Assembly: GCF_014874095.1 (NCBI RefSeq)
Contig: NZ_JADBEB010000001.1
Span: 1,240,001-1,304,000 of the forward strand
DNA length: 64,000 bases
Direction: 5' to 3'
Source: Plantactinospora soyae
GTDB lineage: Bacteria > Actinomycetota > Actinomycetes > Mycobacteriales > Micromonosporaceae
How positions within the stretch are numbered: position 1 is the first letter of the stretch; each line of letters starts with the position of its first letter. A program made the position numbers and the translations under genes. This document shows, in pieces, positions 14,384 to 22,849 of this stretch. A model generated the notes under the pieces. The model ran no database searches. It was not told where the DNA came from and saw nothing but the letters and a program-made list of their open reading frames with translations.

Positions 14384-16648
14384 TCAGTCGGCGGTCACCG
14401 CGCCCCGGCCGACGTCGGCGCTCGTGAGGAGAACGAGTTGCCGGGTCGCCCGGGTCATCGCGACGTAGCGGTCGACCGCTCCCTCGATCCCCTCGCCGAA
14501 CGCCTCGGGATCGACGAGGACGACCAGATCGAACTCCATCCCCTTCGACAGCTCCGGGGTCAGCGACCGGACCCGGGGCGTCGCCCGGAAGGTGGGATCG
14601 CCGATGACACAGGCGATCCCCTCGGCGTGCGCGGCGAGCCAGGCGTCGAGGATCGGGCCCAGATCCGAAGCGGATCCGTGTACGACGGGTACGCCGCCGC
14701 TGCGGATCGAGATCGGCACGTTGGCGTCCGGAAGCACCGCCCGGATCACCGGCTCGGCTTCCGCCATGACCTCCTCCGGGGTCCGGTAGTTGATGCCCAG
14801 CGAGGCCAGGTTGATCCGGCCGAGTCCGATCCGTTCGAGCCGTTCCTGCCACGACTCCGTGAACCCGTGCCTGGCCTGGGCCCGGTCCCCGACGATGGTG
14901 AAGCTCCGGGACGGGCAGCGGAGCAGCAGCATCTGCCACTGCGCGTCGGTCAGTTCCTGAGCCTCGTCCACCACGATGTGCGCGAACGGGCCGGCGAGCG
15001 AGTCCGGGTCGGTACGGGCCAGTGCGGTCTCGTCGACCAGAGCGTCCCGCATGTCCTGCTGGCGCAGCATCGTCAGCAGACCCTCGCCGTCGTCGTAGAC
15101 GTCGGCGTCGAGCAGGTCGTCGACGACCCTGGCCATCCGCTCGCGTTCGGCGGCGAGAACGGCGTCGTCCCGCCGCTTGCGCCGGGACGCCTCCGGATCG
15201 CCGAGCCGCTGCCGGGCCGCGTCCAGGAGCGGCAGGTCGGACACCGTCCAGGCTCGCGGGTCAGCGCGCCGCAGCTTCCGAACGTCGTCAGGGCTGAGCC
15301 AGGGAGCGCACCTGCGCAGGTAGGCGGGTACCGACCACAGGTCCGCGACCAGGTCGGCCGCCTCCAGCAGCGGCCAGGCGCGGTTGACGGCCGTGTGCAG
15401 CTCCCGGTTCCGAAGCAGCGACGTCCGGAGCTGGTCGGTCGGGACGTTGGCGTCGTGCCGGTCCATCAGGATCGTGAGCAGTGCCGTCAATATCTCGTCA
15501 CGCGCCTCGTTGTGCGGAATGCCGGGCTCTGGCGCATCGAACGCCTCGGCCCAGTCGTCGGCGCTCAGCCAGATGCTGGACCAGGGGGTCGTGACCTTCA
15601 TGCCCTCGGTGGGTGGCTCCTCGTAGAACCTGACCGCCGCCTCGATCGCCTTCACCAGGTCGGCGGACGACTTCAGGCGCGCCACGTCCGGGTCGGTCTC
15701 GACGGTCGCCGAAGCTCCCTCGGCGACGAGATCCCGCAGGGTGCAGGTCTGCACGTCCTCCTCGCCGAGGCTTGGCAGGACGTCGGAGACGTACGCCAGG
15801 TAGGGCTGGTGGGGACCGACGAACAGCACGCCGCCCCGGCGGTGGTGCAGGCGAGGGTCGGAGTAGAGGAGATAGGCGGTGCGGTGCAGCGCGACGACGG
15901 TCTTCCCCGTACCCGGACCACCGTCCACGACGAGCGCGCCGCCGGATCCGGCTCGGATGATGGCGTCCTGGTCGGCCTGGATCGTGCTGAGCACGTCCCG
16001 CATCCGGGGCGACCGGCTGCCGCCCAGGCTGGCGATGAAGGCCGACTGGTCGTCGAGCGCGGCGTGCCCTTCGAGCCCTTCCGAGGTGAACACCTCGTCC
16101 CAGTAGTCGCTGATCCGACCACGGGTCCAGCGGTACCGGCGGCGGCTGGTCAGACCCATCGGGGTCGCGTGGGTCGCGCCGAAGAACGGCTCGGCGGCGG
16201 GAGAGCGCCAGTCGAGCAACAGCCGGCGCCCCTCGCTGTCGACCAGGCCCTGCCGCCCGATGTACACGGGCTCGGAGTCGCCGGCCGGGACCATGTGTCC
16301 GAGGCACAGGTCCAGACCGAAGCGACGCAGGGCACGCAGGCGAGCGGTCAGCCGGCGGACCTCCTGGTCCCGGTCCACCGCCTGCCGGCCCTTGCCGCCG
16401 GGCGCCCTGCGCGCGGTGTCGAGGCGGTCGGACAGGTCGGCGATGGTCCGTTCGAGGCTCTCCGCGATGGCCGCGAAGTGCTGCTCGTCGTCGGCGATCA
16501 GCGTCGGGTCGGCCTTGGCGAGCAGGGAGTCGGGAAGGTCGAACACGCTGGCGGTCCGGGAATTCAATTCAGCATTCCAATCCGATGTCGCTGGCAGCCC
16601 TCGGGCGAAGCAGGGCGGTCTCGGCCTTGACCAGCGATTCTGCGGCAT
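14384..16648 (-). CDS. helR: HelR-type UvrD-like helicase (RNA polymerase rescue, rifamycin tolerance)
   Basis: Up to 754 residues. Walker A is GGPGTGKTVVALHRTAYLL and the Walker B/DEAQ box is HIVVDEAQELTDAQW. VGDRAQARHGF, GINYRTPEEVMAEAEP and YVAMTRATRQLVLLTS complete the SF1 (UvrD/HelD) core. The N-terminal ~110 residues form the coiled-coil wedge that HelD-type proteins insert into RNA polymerase. In streptomycetes and mycobacteria HelR displaces rifamycin from polymerase. The conserved N-terminus seems to begin near TASVFDLPDSLLAKADPTLI, so a start some 30 codons downstream of ATG 16648 (TTG or GTG) is possible. A rifamycin-associated element lies 6 nt upstream of ATG 16648, which supports this identity over generic HelD. 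Confidence 0.88.
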   Translation of the reverse strand: MPQNRWSRPRPPCFARGLPATSDWNAELNSRTASVFDLPDSLLAKADPTLIADDEQHFAAIAESLERTIADLSDRLDTARRAPGGKGRQAVDRDQEVRRLTARLRALRRFGLDLCLGHMVPAGDSEPVYIGRQGLVDSEGRRLLLDWRSPAAEPFFGATHATPMGLTSRRRYRWTRGRISDYWDEVFTSEGLEGHAALDDQSAFIASLGGSRSPRMRDVLSTIQADQDAIIRAGSGGALVVDGGPGTGKTVVALHRTAYLLYSDPRLHHRRGGVLFVGPHQPYLAYVSDVLPSLGEEDVQTCTLRDLVAEGASATVETDPDVARLKSSADLVKAIEAAVRFYEEPPTEGMKVTTPWSSIWLSADDWAEAFDAPEPGIPHNEARDEILTALLTILMDRHDANVPTDQLRTSLLRNRELHTAVNRAWPLLEAADLVADLWSVPAYLRRCAPWLSPDDVRKLRRADPRAWTVSDLPLLDAARQRLGDPEASRRKRRDDAVLAAERERMARVVDDLLDADVYDDGEGLLTMLRQQDMRDALVDETALARTDPDSLAGPFAHIVVDEAQELTDAQWQMLLLRCPSRSFTIVGDRAQARHGFTESWQERLERIGLGRINLASLGINYRTPEEVMAEAEPVIRAVLPDANVPISIRSGGVPVVHGSASDLGPILDAWLAAHAEGIACVIGDPTFRATPRVRSLTPELSKGMEFDLVVLVDPEAFGEGIEGAVDRYVAMTRATRQLVLLTSADVGRGAVTAD

Positions 16649-16653
16649 GACCC

Positions 16654-16672
16654 GGGTCTTGCCACAAGCCCC
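16654..16672 (-). promoter_or_regulatory. Rifamycin-associated element (RAE) upstream of the HelR-type gene
   Basis: On the minus strand the site reads GGGGCTTGTGGCAAGACCC, 19 bp, an inverted repeat GGG-G-CTTG-N3-CAAG-A-CCC. As I recall the published RAE consensus (GGGGCTTGCGGCAAGxCCC), it matches at nearly every position. RAEs drive rifamycin-induced expression of resistance genes, including helR, in actinomycetes. A -10-like TAGCAT (16683-16678, minus strand) lies just upstream, placing the start of transcription at or in the element. Confidence 0.85.
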
Positions 16673-16810
16673 CCGGTATGCTATATGTTTGAAATGGAAG
16701 GGAGTGGGTTCCTCCCCCCTTTCAACCCTCTTTATCGCCCGCCATGGATGCCTCGCCGTGGATGCACAGCCTCCTCGCGGCCCCGGCTCGCCCGATCGAC
16801 GGAACTCGCC

Positions 16811-17734
16811 CTAGTACGCCGGAGGCAGCCCGAACGGGTAGGCCAGCGTCGGCGCGGTGGCGTGCTGTGCCGCACAGTGCACGCTCCGGGGGCCCGGTCC
16901 GGTGAACGGCGGGACGTAACCGGTCAACGTGGCCAGTCCGGCCGCGACGGTGGCGGCGCCGGACTCGATGTCGAACTCGACCAGGGCCCGGGTGAACGGG
17001 TTCCGGGCGTTGGCCAGCCGTACGGCGTTCCGCCAGGCCTGCTCGCGCCAGGCGACGATCACGTCGAGCACCGTGCTGTTCGGGATCCCGGTGTCGAAGC
17101 CGTACGGGTCGAACCGGGTCAACAGCTCGGCCAGCAGCGGGTCCATCACCTCGGCCAGAATCTCGTTGACCTTGTCGTGGTCCGGTTTCCGGCTGCTGCC
17201 GTCGGGCGCGGTCAGTCCGACCCGTTCGAGGACGTACGGCAGGTCCCGGTTGATGTGCGCGTTCATCCCGAGCATCAGGTCACCGGCGCCGGTCAGTCGA
17301 CGGGACCGGGCCGCGTCCAGGGCGGCCAACCAGGCCAGCGGCACCGAGGAGCGGCGACCAGCGGCCCAGTCGTCGTACGCCCGGTAGTAGTACTCGGCGA
17401 ACAGCGCCCCCTCGCGGTTCACCCAGTGGTTGTCGGCGAAGAAACCTTCCTGGTCCCGCCCCCACTTGAAGCCCTGAGTGGTCCGTAGGTACGCCAGCGC
17501 GAAGGTGCTGTGGTGGTCGCAGGACCGTCCCAGCGACGCGAACCGCTCGCGGAGTTGCGCGATGGTGCCGTCCACGCACTCGTTCCCGCCGTGCGGGCAG
17601 GTGTCGGGGACGACGGCAGCGGTCGCCACCCCATCCGAGTTCGGCCGGGCGAGCGCCGGTGGCGCGAGTGCCAACGCCCCGATGACGCCCAGCACGGCGG
17701 CCAGTAGCGCGCGTATTCGGGCCAGTCTTCCCAT
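16811..17734 (-). CDS. Secreted DUF5995-family protein
   Basis: 307 residues with a clear signal peptide (MGRLARIRALLAAVLGVIG, cleavage after PPALA). The mature part contains a Cys pair (DTCPHGGNECVDGT) and the block GDLMLGMNAHINRDLPYVL, with NAHIN and several His/Asp residues typical of DUF5995. Their arrangement suggests metal binding. The family has no established function; it is predicted to be extracellular. It is isolated, ending about 160 nt from the HelR-type promoter region, with a 229-nt gap on the other side. Confidence 0.8.
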   Translation of the reverse strand: MGRLARIRALLAAVLGVIGALALAPPALARPNSDGVATAAVVPDTCPHGGNECVDGTIAQLRERFASLGRSCDHHSTFALAYLRTTQGFKWGRDQEGFFADNHWVNREGALFAEYYYRAYDDWAAGRRSSVPLAWLAALDAARSRRLTGAGDLMLGMNAHINRDLPYVLERVGLTAPDGSSRKPDHDKVNEILAEVMDPLLAELLTRFDPYGFDTGIPNSTVLDVIVAWREQAWRNAVRLANARNPFTRALVEFDIESGAATVAAGLATLTGYVPPFTGPGPRSVHCAAQHATAPTLAYPFGLPPAY

Positions 17735-17963
17735 ATCCGCCCCCAGAGATGATGATCGACGTCAATGTCGAACATCATCCCCAACTTGAGTGACGAGTCA
17801 GGAATATCGGTCCGATAGCCGACTTGACCAGCTATGACAGCCAGTTCGGTTGCTACCCTGTCGATCCTCACCGCCGACCCAGCGAGGGCGTGTCGTCCAC
17901 CGGGCTCAAGCGCCGGCCCGCCCCGACCAGTCAGCGGCGCAGCGGACCGGCCGGCGGTGACGG

Positions 17964-20294
17964 TCAGCGGTTTCCGCGTACCGCCACCTCGGCCAGGCCG
18001 GCCCGGGCGTACGGCAACTCGGGCAGGTCGGTGAAGGTGACCCGGACGTGCCGGCCGAGCCCCGTGAACAGCGCCTGTTGGGTGGCGGCGGTCAGGTCGT
18101 TGGCGGTGCGGTCCAGCACCCGTACCCAGTTCTGGCCGTCCGTGGAGGTCTCCACGACGTAGCCGTACCCGAACTCGGTGCCGTGCGGGTCCCCGGCCGG
18201 TACGTCGGCACACTGGCCGGCCGACCGTCCGCCGACGGTGTTCGGCTCGCCGCCGCGTACCGGTGCCGGCTGGTTGGCGGCGCAGGCCAGCACCCCGCCG
18301 ACGGCGTTGTCGGAGACGACGACCGGGGCGCTGCCGGTCCGGTTGCCGACCAGGCTGACCGGTCCGGTCAACTGGTTGCCGGTGAGGACCAGCCGGCCGG
18401 TGCCGCCGACGAGCGACACCGCGCCGCCGATCCGGGACCCGGTCACCTGCACCGCCCTGGCCCCCAGCGCGGACAGCGGCCCGCCGACGGTCGCGTCGGT
18501 GGCGGCCAGCGCCGCGCCCGGCAGCACCGTGACCGGCCCGGTCACGGTCGCGCGGTCCAGGCAGGTCACCCCGGCGAGTACGGTCAGCGGCCCGGCGTGC
18601 CGGCCGGTGACGGTCCGGGTGCAGGCGTTCCGGAGGTCGGTGGCCGGGAAGGTCAGCTCGATCCCGGTCAGCGTGTACCAGCGGCCCAGGTCGACCTGCC
18701 AGCTCTGCCCGGCGCCATCCGTGGCGGCCCGCCAGGCGGTGGCCGGGTCACCGTCGACGGCGAGCCCACCGGGCTGGCCGGCCAGCGCGCTGGTCGTACC
18801 CGTCGGGCGGCCGGTGGAGAGCGTGACCGGGCTGTCCCCGGCGGTGTAGCGGGTGTAGTTGTACAGCCGCTTGGCCTGCGGAAGCGGGTGCCCGGTCACC
18901 TTGGCCGCCAGGTCGCAGGGGCCGTTGCTCTTGATCGTCAGGGACCGGCCCTGGATGTACTCGACGACCTCCTCCCGGTCGTCCCCGCAGAAGTCGGCGT
19001 GCCAGAGCCGGGCGGTCGAGTCGAGGGTGCTGATCACGTCACCGGCACCGTTCATGATGGTGGTCGGTTCGCCGCAGCCCCGGTTCCACACCATGATCAG
19101 GTCGCTGTAGTCGCCGGTCCAGTTGTGGATCGGCTCCGGGATCGAGCCCCAGCAGCCGCGCGTCTCCCGGGCCTCCCGCCAGACGTGCTGACCGTTGACG
19201 TCGAGCAGGAAGAGCCCGTCGTAGCCGTTCGCGGTCCGGTCGATCCGGTCCAGGCCGAGGGACTCCAGGCCCGGCCGCTCGGGCAGGTAGTCGCCGGTCA
19301 TGATGTTCTGGGTCTCGACGATGTCGCTGTTGCGCCAGATCTCCGCCCCGGTACGCCCGTCGTGCGCCACCGCGGCGTCGCCGCCGAGCATCAACTCCAG
19401 CTCGTCGTTGCCGGTGATGTCGGCCATCCACATGGTGTCGGCGTGCCCGTCGCCCTGGTGCCGCCAGAGCAGCTCGCCGTCCGGGCTCAGCATGTCGTAG
19501 CCGATCATGATTTCCTGGCGCCCGTCGCCGGTGAAGTCGTACGGCCACGGGTAGTGGCCGGTGTTGCCCACGTGGGTCCAGAGCACGGTGCCCTGGTTGT
19601 CCAGCGCCCAGGCCGTGTCGTAACGATCCTTCAGGACGATCTCCCGGGCGGTGTTCCCGCCGCTCAGGTTGGCGAAGATGATCGCGTCGTGGGCCAGCCG
19701 GTCCGGCAGGGCGAAGTCCCGGACGAGTTGACCCGTCCGGCCGTCGAAGATCATGAAACGTCCCTCGACAGCGGTGTTCCCGCCCGGGTGCATGACCGCG
19801 ACGACCTCGTTGTCTCCGTCGCCGTCGACGTCGTGCACCTGCGCCGGGATGTCGCTGCCGTTGTTGCGCCCCCGGGGGTCGACGGTGCCGGCCTGCCAGA
19901 GCCGGGTGCCGTCGAGGTCGTACGCGGTGAGCGCGGCTACCAACGCTCCCTCGTACCGGTCGTCGGCGGTGTAGTGGGGCTGCATCATCACGACGTCCAG
20001 CCGGCCGTCCCCGGTGACGTCACCGAGCAGTGGCCGGGCCCCGCCACCGGCGGCGCTGGTGTCGAAGCTGGTGACCACGGTCGGCTCGATCTGCGCGGCC
20101 GCCCGGTCGGTCGCACCGGCCGCCGCGACTGTCCCGCCCTGCGGCCCGAACTCGCCGACGCCGTGCCCCGCCGCCCGCTCCCGCGCGCCGGCCGGACCCG
20201 CCGGACCGGCCACTGAGACCAGTGCGACCAGTGCGACGAACGCGGCGCCGGCTCCCAGCGCCCGACGGTGCCTCGTCGATGGCTTCCGCGACAT
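17964..20294 (-). CDS. Secreted FG-GAP/VCBS beta-propeller protein with discoidin (F5/8C) domain, possible polysaccharide lyase
   Basis: 776 residues from ATG 20294 (GGAGGT 6 nt upstream). Order: basic signal peptide (residues 1-37). Then a propeller from about 85 to 460 with repeated calcium-type loops (DVTGDGRLDVV, DVDGDGDNEVV, DFTGDGRQEIM, DITGNDELELM), as in family-11 rhamnogalacturonan lyases. Then a C-terminal F5/8C carbohydrate-binding domain. That domain is split by about 140 residues of beta-helix-like repeats ending in EPNTVGGRSAGQC. A role in plant cell-wall degradation is inferred; catalytic residues were not assigned. A LacI-type operator-like site lies 29 nt upstream. Confidence 0.8.
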   Translation of the reverse strand: MSRKPSTRHRRALGAGAAFVALVALVSVAGPAGPAGARERAAGHGVGEFGPQGGTVAAAGATDRAAAQIEPTVVTSFDTSAAGGGARPLLGDVTGDGRLDVVMMQPHYTADDRYEGALVAALTAYDLDGTRLWQAGTVDPRGRNNGSDIPAQVHDVDGDGDNEVVAVMHPGGNTAVEGRFMIFDGRTGQLVRDFALPDRLAHDAIIFANLSGGNTAREIVLKDRYDTAWALDNQGTVLWTHVGNTGHYPWPYDFTGDGRQEIMIGYDMLSPDGELLWRHQGDGHADTMWMADITGNDELELMLGGDAAVAHDGRTGAEIWRNSDIVETQNIMTGDYLPERPGLESLGLDRIDRTANGYDGLFLLDVNGQHVWREARETRGCWGSIPEPIHNWTGDYSDLIMVWNRGCGEPTTIMNGAGDVISTLDSTARLWHADFCGDDREEVVEYIQGRSLTIKSNGPCDLAAKVTGHPLPQAKRLYNYTRYTAGDSPVTLSTGRPTGTTSALAGQPGGLAVDGDPATAWRAATDGAGQSWQVDLGRWYTLTGIELTFPATDLRNACTRTVTGRHAGPLTVLAGVTCLDRATVTGPVTVLPGAALAATDATVGGPLSALGARAVQVTGSRIGGAVSLVGGTGRLVLTGNQLTGPVSLVGNRTGSAPVVVSDNAVGGVLACAANQPAPVRGGEPNTVGGRSAGQCADVPAGDPHGTEFGYGYVVETSTDGQNWVRVLDRTANDLTAATQQALFTGLGRHVRVTFTDLPELPYARAGLAEVAVRGNR

Positions 20295-20625
20295 GGCGCG
20301 ACCTCCGGTTCGAACCCCGTGGTGAATCGTTTCAAGACGCGCCCGCCAAGATATCGGCACCGATGCATCGCTGTCAATAGCCGCCGCGACGTGCACCCCG
20401 AGCACCCTCGGTCGTCCCACCGCCGTCCTCGACCCGGCCACCGCAACCCCAGCGACACGATCGTTTCAACGGAGTTGGTCGCTGCGATCGATGGTGCGGC
20501 CGGACGCCCGGCCGGCGACAACCGACGACGGCACGATTCGCCCCTTATCCGATGATCGTCGGCCTAGGCTGAAACCGGGGAGGCAGTGCGGGGCGAGGGG
20601 CAGCGCGGGGCCGAGGGGGAACAGC
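20295..20625. other. 331-nt divergent intergenic region
   Basis: Control region between the secreted FG-GAP protein (leftward) and the zinc dehydrogenase (rightward). It holds the LacI-type site at 20323-20334 and a related half-site TCGTTTCAACG near 20461. I see no gene in it. Confidence 0.5.
20323..20334. promoter_or_regulatory. LacI-family operator-like palindrome TGAATCGTTTCA
   Basis: TGAA-T-CG-T-TTCA is symmetric except at one position pair, with the central CG typical of LacI-family sites (ideal TGAAACGTTTCA or TGAAACGATTCA). It lies just upstream of the secreted polysaccharide-active protein, a kind of gene often controlled by LacI repressors in actinomycetes. No LacI gene is in the window. 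Confidence 0.5.
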
Positions 20626-21762
20626 ATGAGGGCAGTGGTCTACCACGGGCCGCACAACGTCGCGGTGGAGAACGTCGAGGACGCCCGGGTGCAGGACCCC
20701 AACGACGTCGTCGTCCAGGTGACCACCAGCGCGATCTGCGGCTCGGACCTGCACATGTACGAGGGCCGGACGGCCGCCGAACCGGGCATCGTCTTCGGCC
20801 ACGAGAACATGGGCATCGTGGTCGACGTCGGCCCCGGAGTCGTACACGTCAGGCGGGGCGACCGGGTCTCCATGCCGTTCAACGTCGCCTGTGGCTTCTG
20901 CAAGAACTGCACCGCCGGCAACACCGGGTACTGCCTCACCGTCAACCCCGGCTTCGCCGGTGGCGCGTACGGCTACGTCAACATGGGCCCGTACCGGGGC
21001 GGGCAGGCCGAGTACGTCCGGGTCCCGTTCGCCGACTTCAACTGCCTCAAGCTGCCCCCGGGCAACGAGCACGAGAACGACTTCGCGATGCTCGCCGACG
21101 TCTTCCCCACCGGCTACCACGGGGTGGCCATGACCGAGCTGCGTCCCGGGGAGAGCATCACCGTGATGGGCGGCGGCCCGGTCGGCCTGATGGCCGCGTA
21201 CTCGGCGGTGCTCATCGGTGCCGCCAAGGTGTTCCTGGTGGACCGGGTGCCGTCCCGGCTGCGACTCGCCGAGTCGTTCGGCGCCATCCCGATCGACTTC
21301 ACCGGGGGCGATCCGGTCGAACAGATCCGGGACCAGACCGACGGCGACGGGACCGACCGGGGCGTCGACGCGGTCGGCTACCAGGGCACCGGCCCAGGTG
21401 GACAGGAACAGCCGGCGGGAGTGCTGAACAGCCTGGTGGAAATCGTCCGGGCCACCGGCCGGATCGGCGTGGTCGGACTCTACGTACCGCACGACCCCGG
21501 AGCACCCGACCCGCACTCGCAGAACGGCGAACTGCTGTTCCGGGTCGGCAAGTTCTTCGAGAAGGCGCTCCGGATGGGCAGTGGACAGACGAACGTCAAG
21601 GCGTACAACGCGTATCTGCGTGACCTGATCATCGCCGGGCGGGCCCGGCCGAGCCTGGTGGTCAGCAAGGAACTGCCGCTCGACGCCGCGCCAGAGGGCT
21701 ACCAGCGGTTCGACCGGCGCGAGGAGGGGTACTCGAAGGTCGTACTCAAACCGGCCGCCTGA
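20626..21762 (+). CDS. Zinc-dependent alcohol dehydrogenase, glutathione-independent formaldehyde-dehydrogenase-like
   Basis: 378 residues from ATG 20626 (GAGGGGGA 5 nt upstream). Catalytic-zinc ligands are visible in ICGSDLHMYEG (Cys) and GHENMG (His-Glu). The structural-zinc loop is ACGFCKNCTAGNTGYC with four cysteines. The Rossmann NAD site is VMGGGPVGLMAA. The long insertion with AYGYVNMGPYRGGQAEYVRVPFAD is typical of the FdhA-like branch, which oxidises formaldehyde or other aldehydes with NAD. The exact substrate is unknown. It is a single gene divergent from the secreted FG-GAP protein. Confidence 0.88.
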   Translation: MRAVVYHGPHNVAVENVEDARVQDPNDVVVQVTTSAICGSDLHMYEGRTAAEPGIVFGHENMGIVVDVGPGVVHVRRGDRVSMPFNVACGFCKNCTAGNTGYCLTVNPGFAGGAYGYVNMGPYRGGQAEYVRVPFADFNCLKLPPGNEHENDFAMLADVFPTGYHGVAMTELRPGESITVMGGGPVGLMAAYSAVLIGAAKVFLVDRVPSRLRLAESFGAIPIDFTGGDPVEQIRDQTDGDGTDRGVDAVGYQGTGPGGQEQPAGVLNSLVEIVRATGRIGVVGLYVPHDPGAPDPHSQNGELLFRVGKFFEKALRMGSGQTNVKAYNAYLRDLIIAGRARPSLVVSKELPLDAAPEGYQRFDRREEGYSKVVLKPAA

Positions 21763-21817
21763 ACACCGCGGGTCGACGGGTCCGACCCCGGCCCGCCCTT
21801 TGCGGCAGGATGGAGCC

Positions 21818-22822
21818 GTGGTGGATGCGGTGATCTTCGACCTGGACGGCGTACTGGTGGACTCGGAACCGGTGTGGGAACGGGTCCGCCGACGGTACGT
21901 CGACACCAGAGGCGGCCGATGGCAGGCCGACACCCAACGCCGGCTGATGGGGATGAGCACCGGCGAATGGGCCAGCTACCTCGGCGAACTCGGCGTGCCC
22001 GGGACGGCCGACCAGATCGCGGCCGGGGTGATCGACGAGATGGCCCGGGAGTACGAGGTCCGGATACCGGTCGTGGACGGTGCCCCCGAGGTGGTTCGCC
22101 GGATCGCCGGGCACTGGCCGCTCGGGCTGGCCAGTTCGTCGCCGCCCCGGCTGATCGAGGCGGCGCTGGCGGCCACCGGGCTGACCGACCTGTTCCGGGT
22201 GACGCTCTCCACCGAGCAGGTGGCCCGGGGCAAGCCGGCGCCGGACGTGTACCTCGCCGTCGCCGACCGGCTGGGCGTGGCGGCCGACCGCTGCGTGGCC
22301 GTCGAGGACTCCAGCAACGGGGTACGCTCCGCCGCTGCCGCCGGCATGCGGGTGGTGGCGGTGCCGCACGCGTCGTACCCGCTCGACCCGGACGCCGAAC
22401 AGCTCGCGGCGCTGGTCATCCCGGACATCACCGAACTGACCGAGGAGACGGTGCCGCCCGCCCGCTCACCCCGGATCCTGGAGATCTCCTGGGGCCGGAT
22501 GCTGGTGGACGGGCTCGGCGAGGAGAAGGACTTCAAGCTGTATCCGGGTGGCGGGCGGCCATGGGACTGGTCCGAGACCGGTACCCGGCACGAGCCCGGA
22601 ATCCAGCCCGCCGACGTCGAGGAGCTGCTCGCCAACGGGGCGACCCGGGTGGTCCTGTCCGAGGGCTTCGAGGGACGGCTCCGGGTCGACCCGGCGACGC
22701 TGCGGTTCCTGGCGGACCGGGACGTCGAGGTGCACGTGGCGCCGACCGAGCGGGCCGTCGAGCTCTACAACACGCTCGCCGTCCGGGAGCCGGTCGGCGG
22801 GCTGTTCCACTCCACCTGCTGA
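21818..22822 (+). CDS. HAD hydrolase (beta-phosphoglucomutase-like) fused to a C-terminal Mth938-like domain
   Basis: 334 residues from GTG 21818 (AGGA 7 nt upstream; GTG 21821 is equivalent). Residues ~1-210 are a HAD domain with motif I FDLDGVLVDSE, motif II ASSSP, motif III Lys in RGKPAPDVY and motif IV VEDSSNGVRSA. This is the beta-phosphoglucomutase/phosphatase subfamily. From about residue 222 a second domain begins at PRILEISWGRMLVDG with DFKLYPGGGRPWDWSETGT, VVLSEGFEGRLRV and the ending NTLAVREPVGGLFHSTC. This is the Mth938/AAMDC fold, usually a stand-alone protein. The joint function is unknown. Confidence 0.82.
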   Translation: MVDAVIFDLDGVLVDSEPVWERVRRRYVDTRGGRWQADTQRRLMGMSTGEWASYLGELGVPGTADQIAAGVIDEMAREYEVRIPVVDGAPEVVRRIAGHWPLGLASSSPPRLIEAALAATGLTDLFRVTLSTEQVARGKPAPDVYLAVADRLGVAADRCVAVEDSSNGVRSAAAAGMRVVAVPHASYPLDPDAEQLAALVIPDITELTEETVPPARSPRILEISWGRMLVDGLGEEKDFKLYPGGGRPWDWSETGTRHEPGIQPADVEELLANGATRVVLSEGFEGRLRVDPATLRFLADRDVEVHVAPTERAVELYNTLAVREPVGGLFHSTC

Positions 22823-22849
22823 CCGGCGGTGTACCCGGCCGGTGGCCGG

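Noticed and set aside
18048-20216. A 722-codon open frame opposite the secreted FG-GAP protein
   Set aside because: Composition is typical of antisense high-GC frames, it has no motifs, and the opposite strand has a signal peptide and repeated domains.
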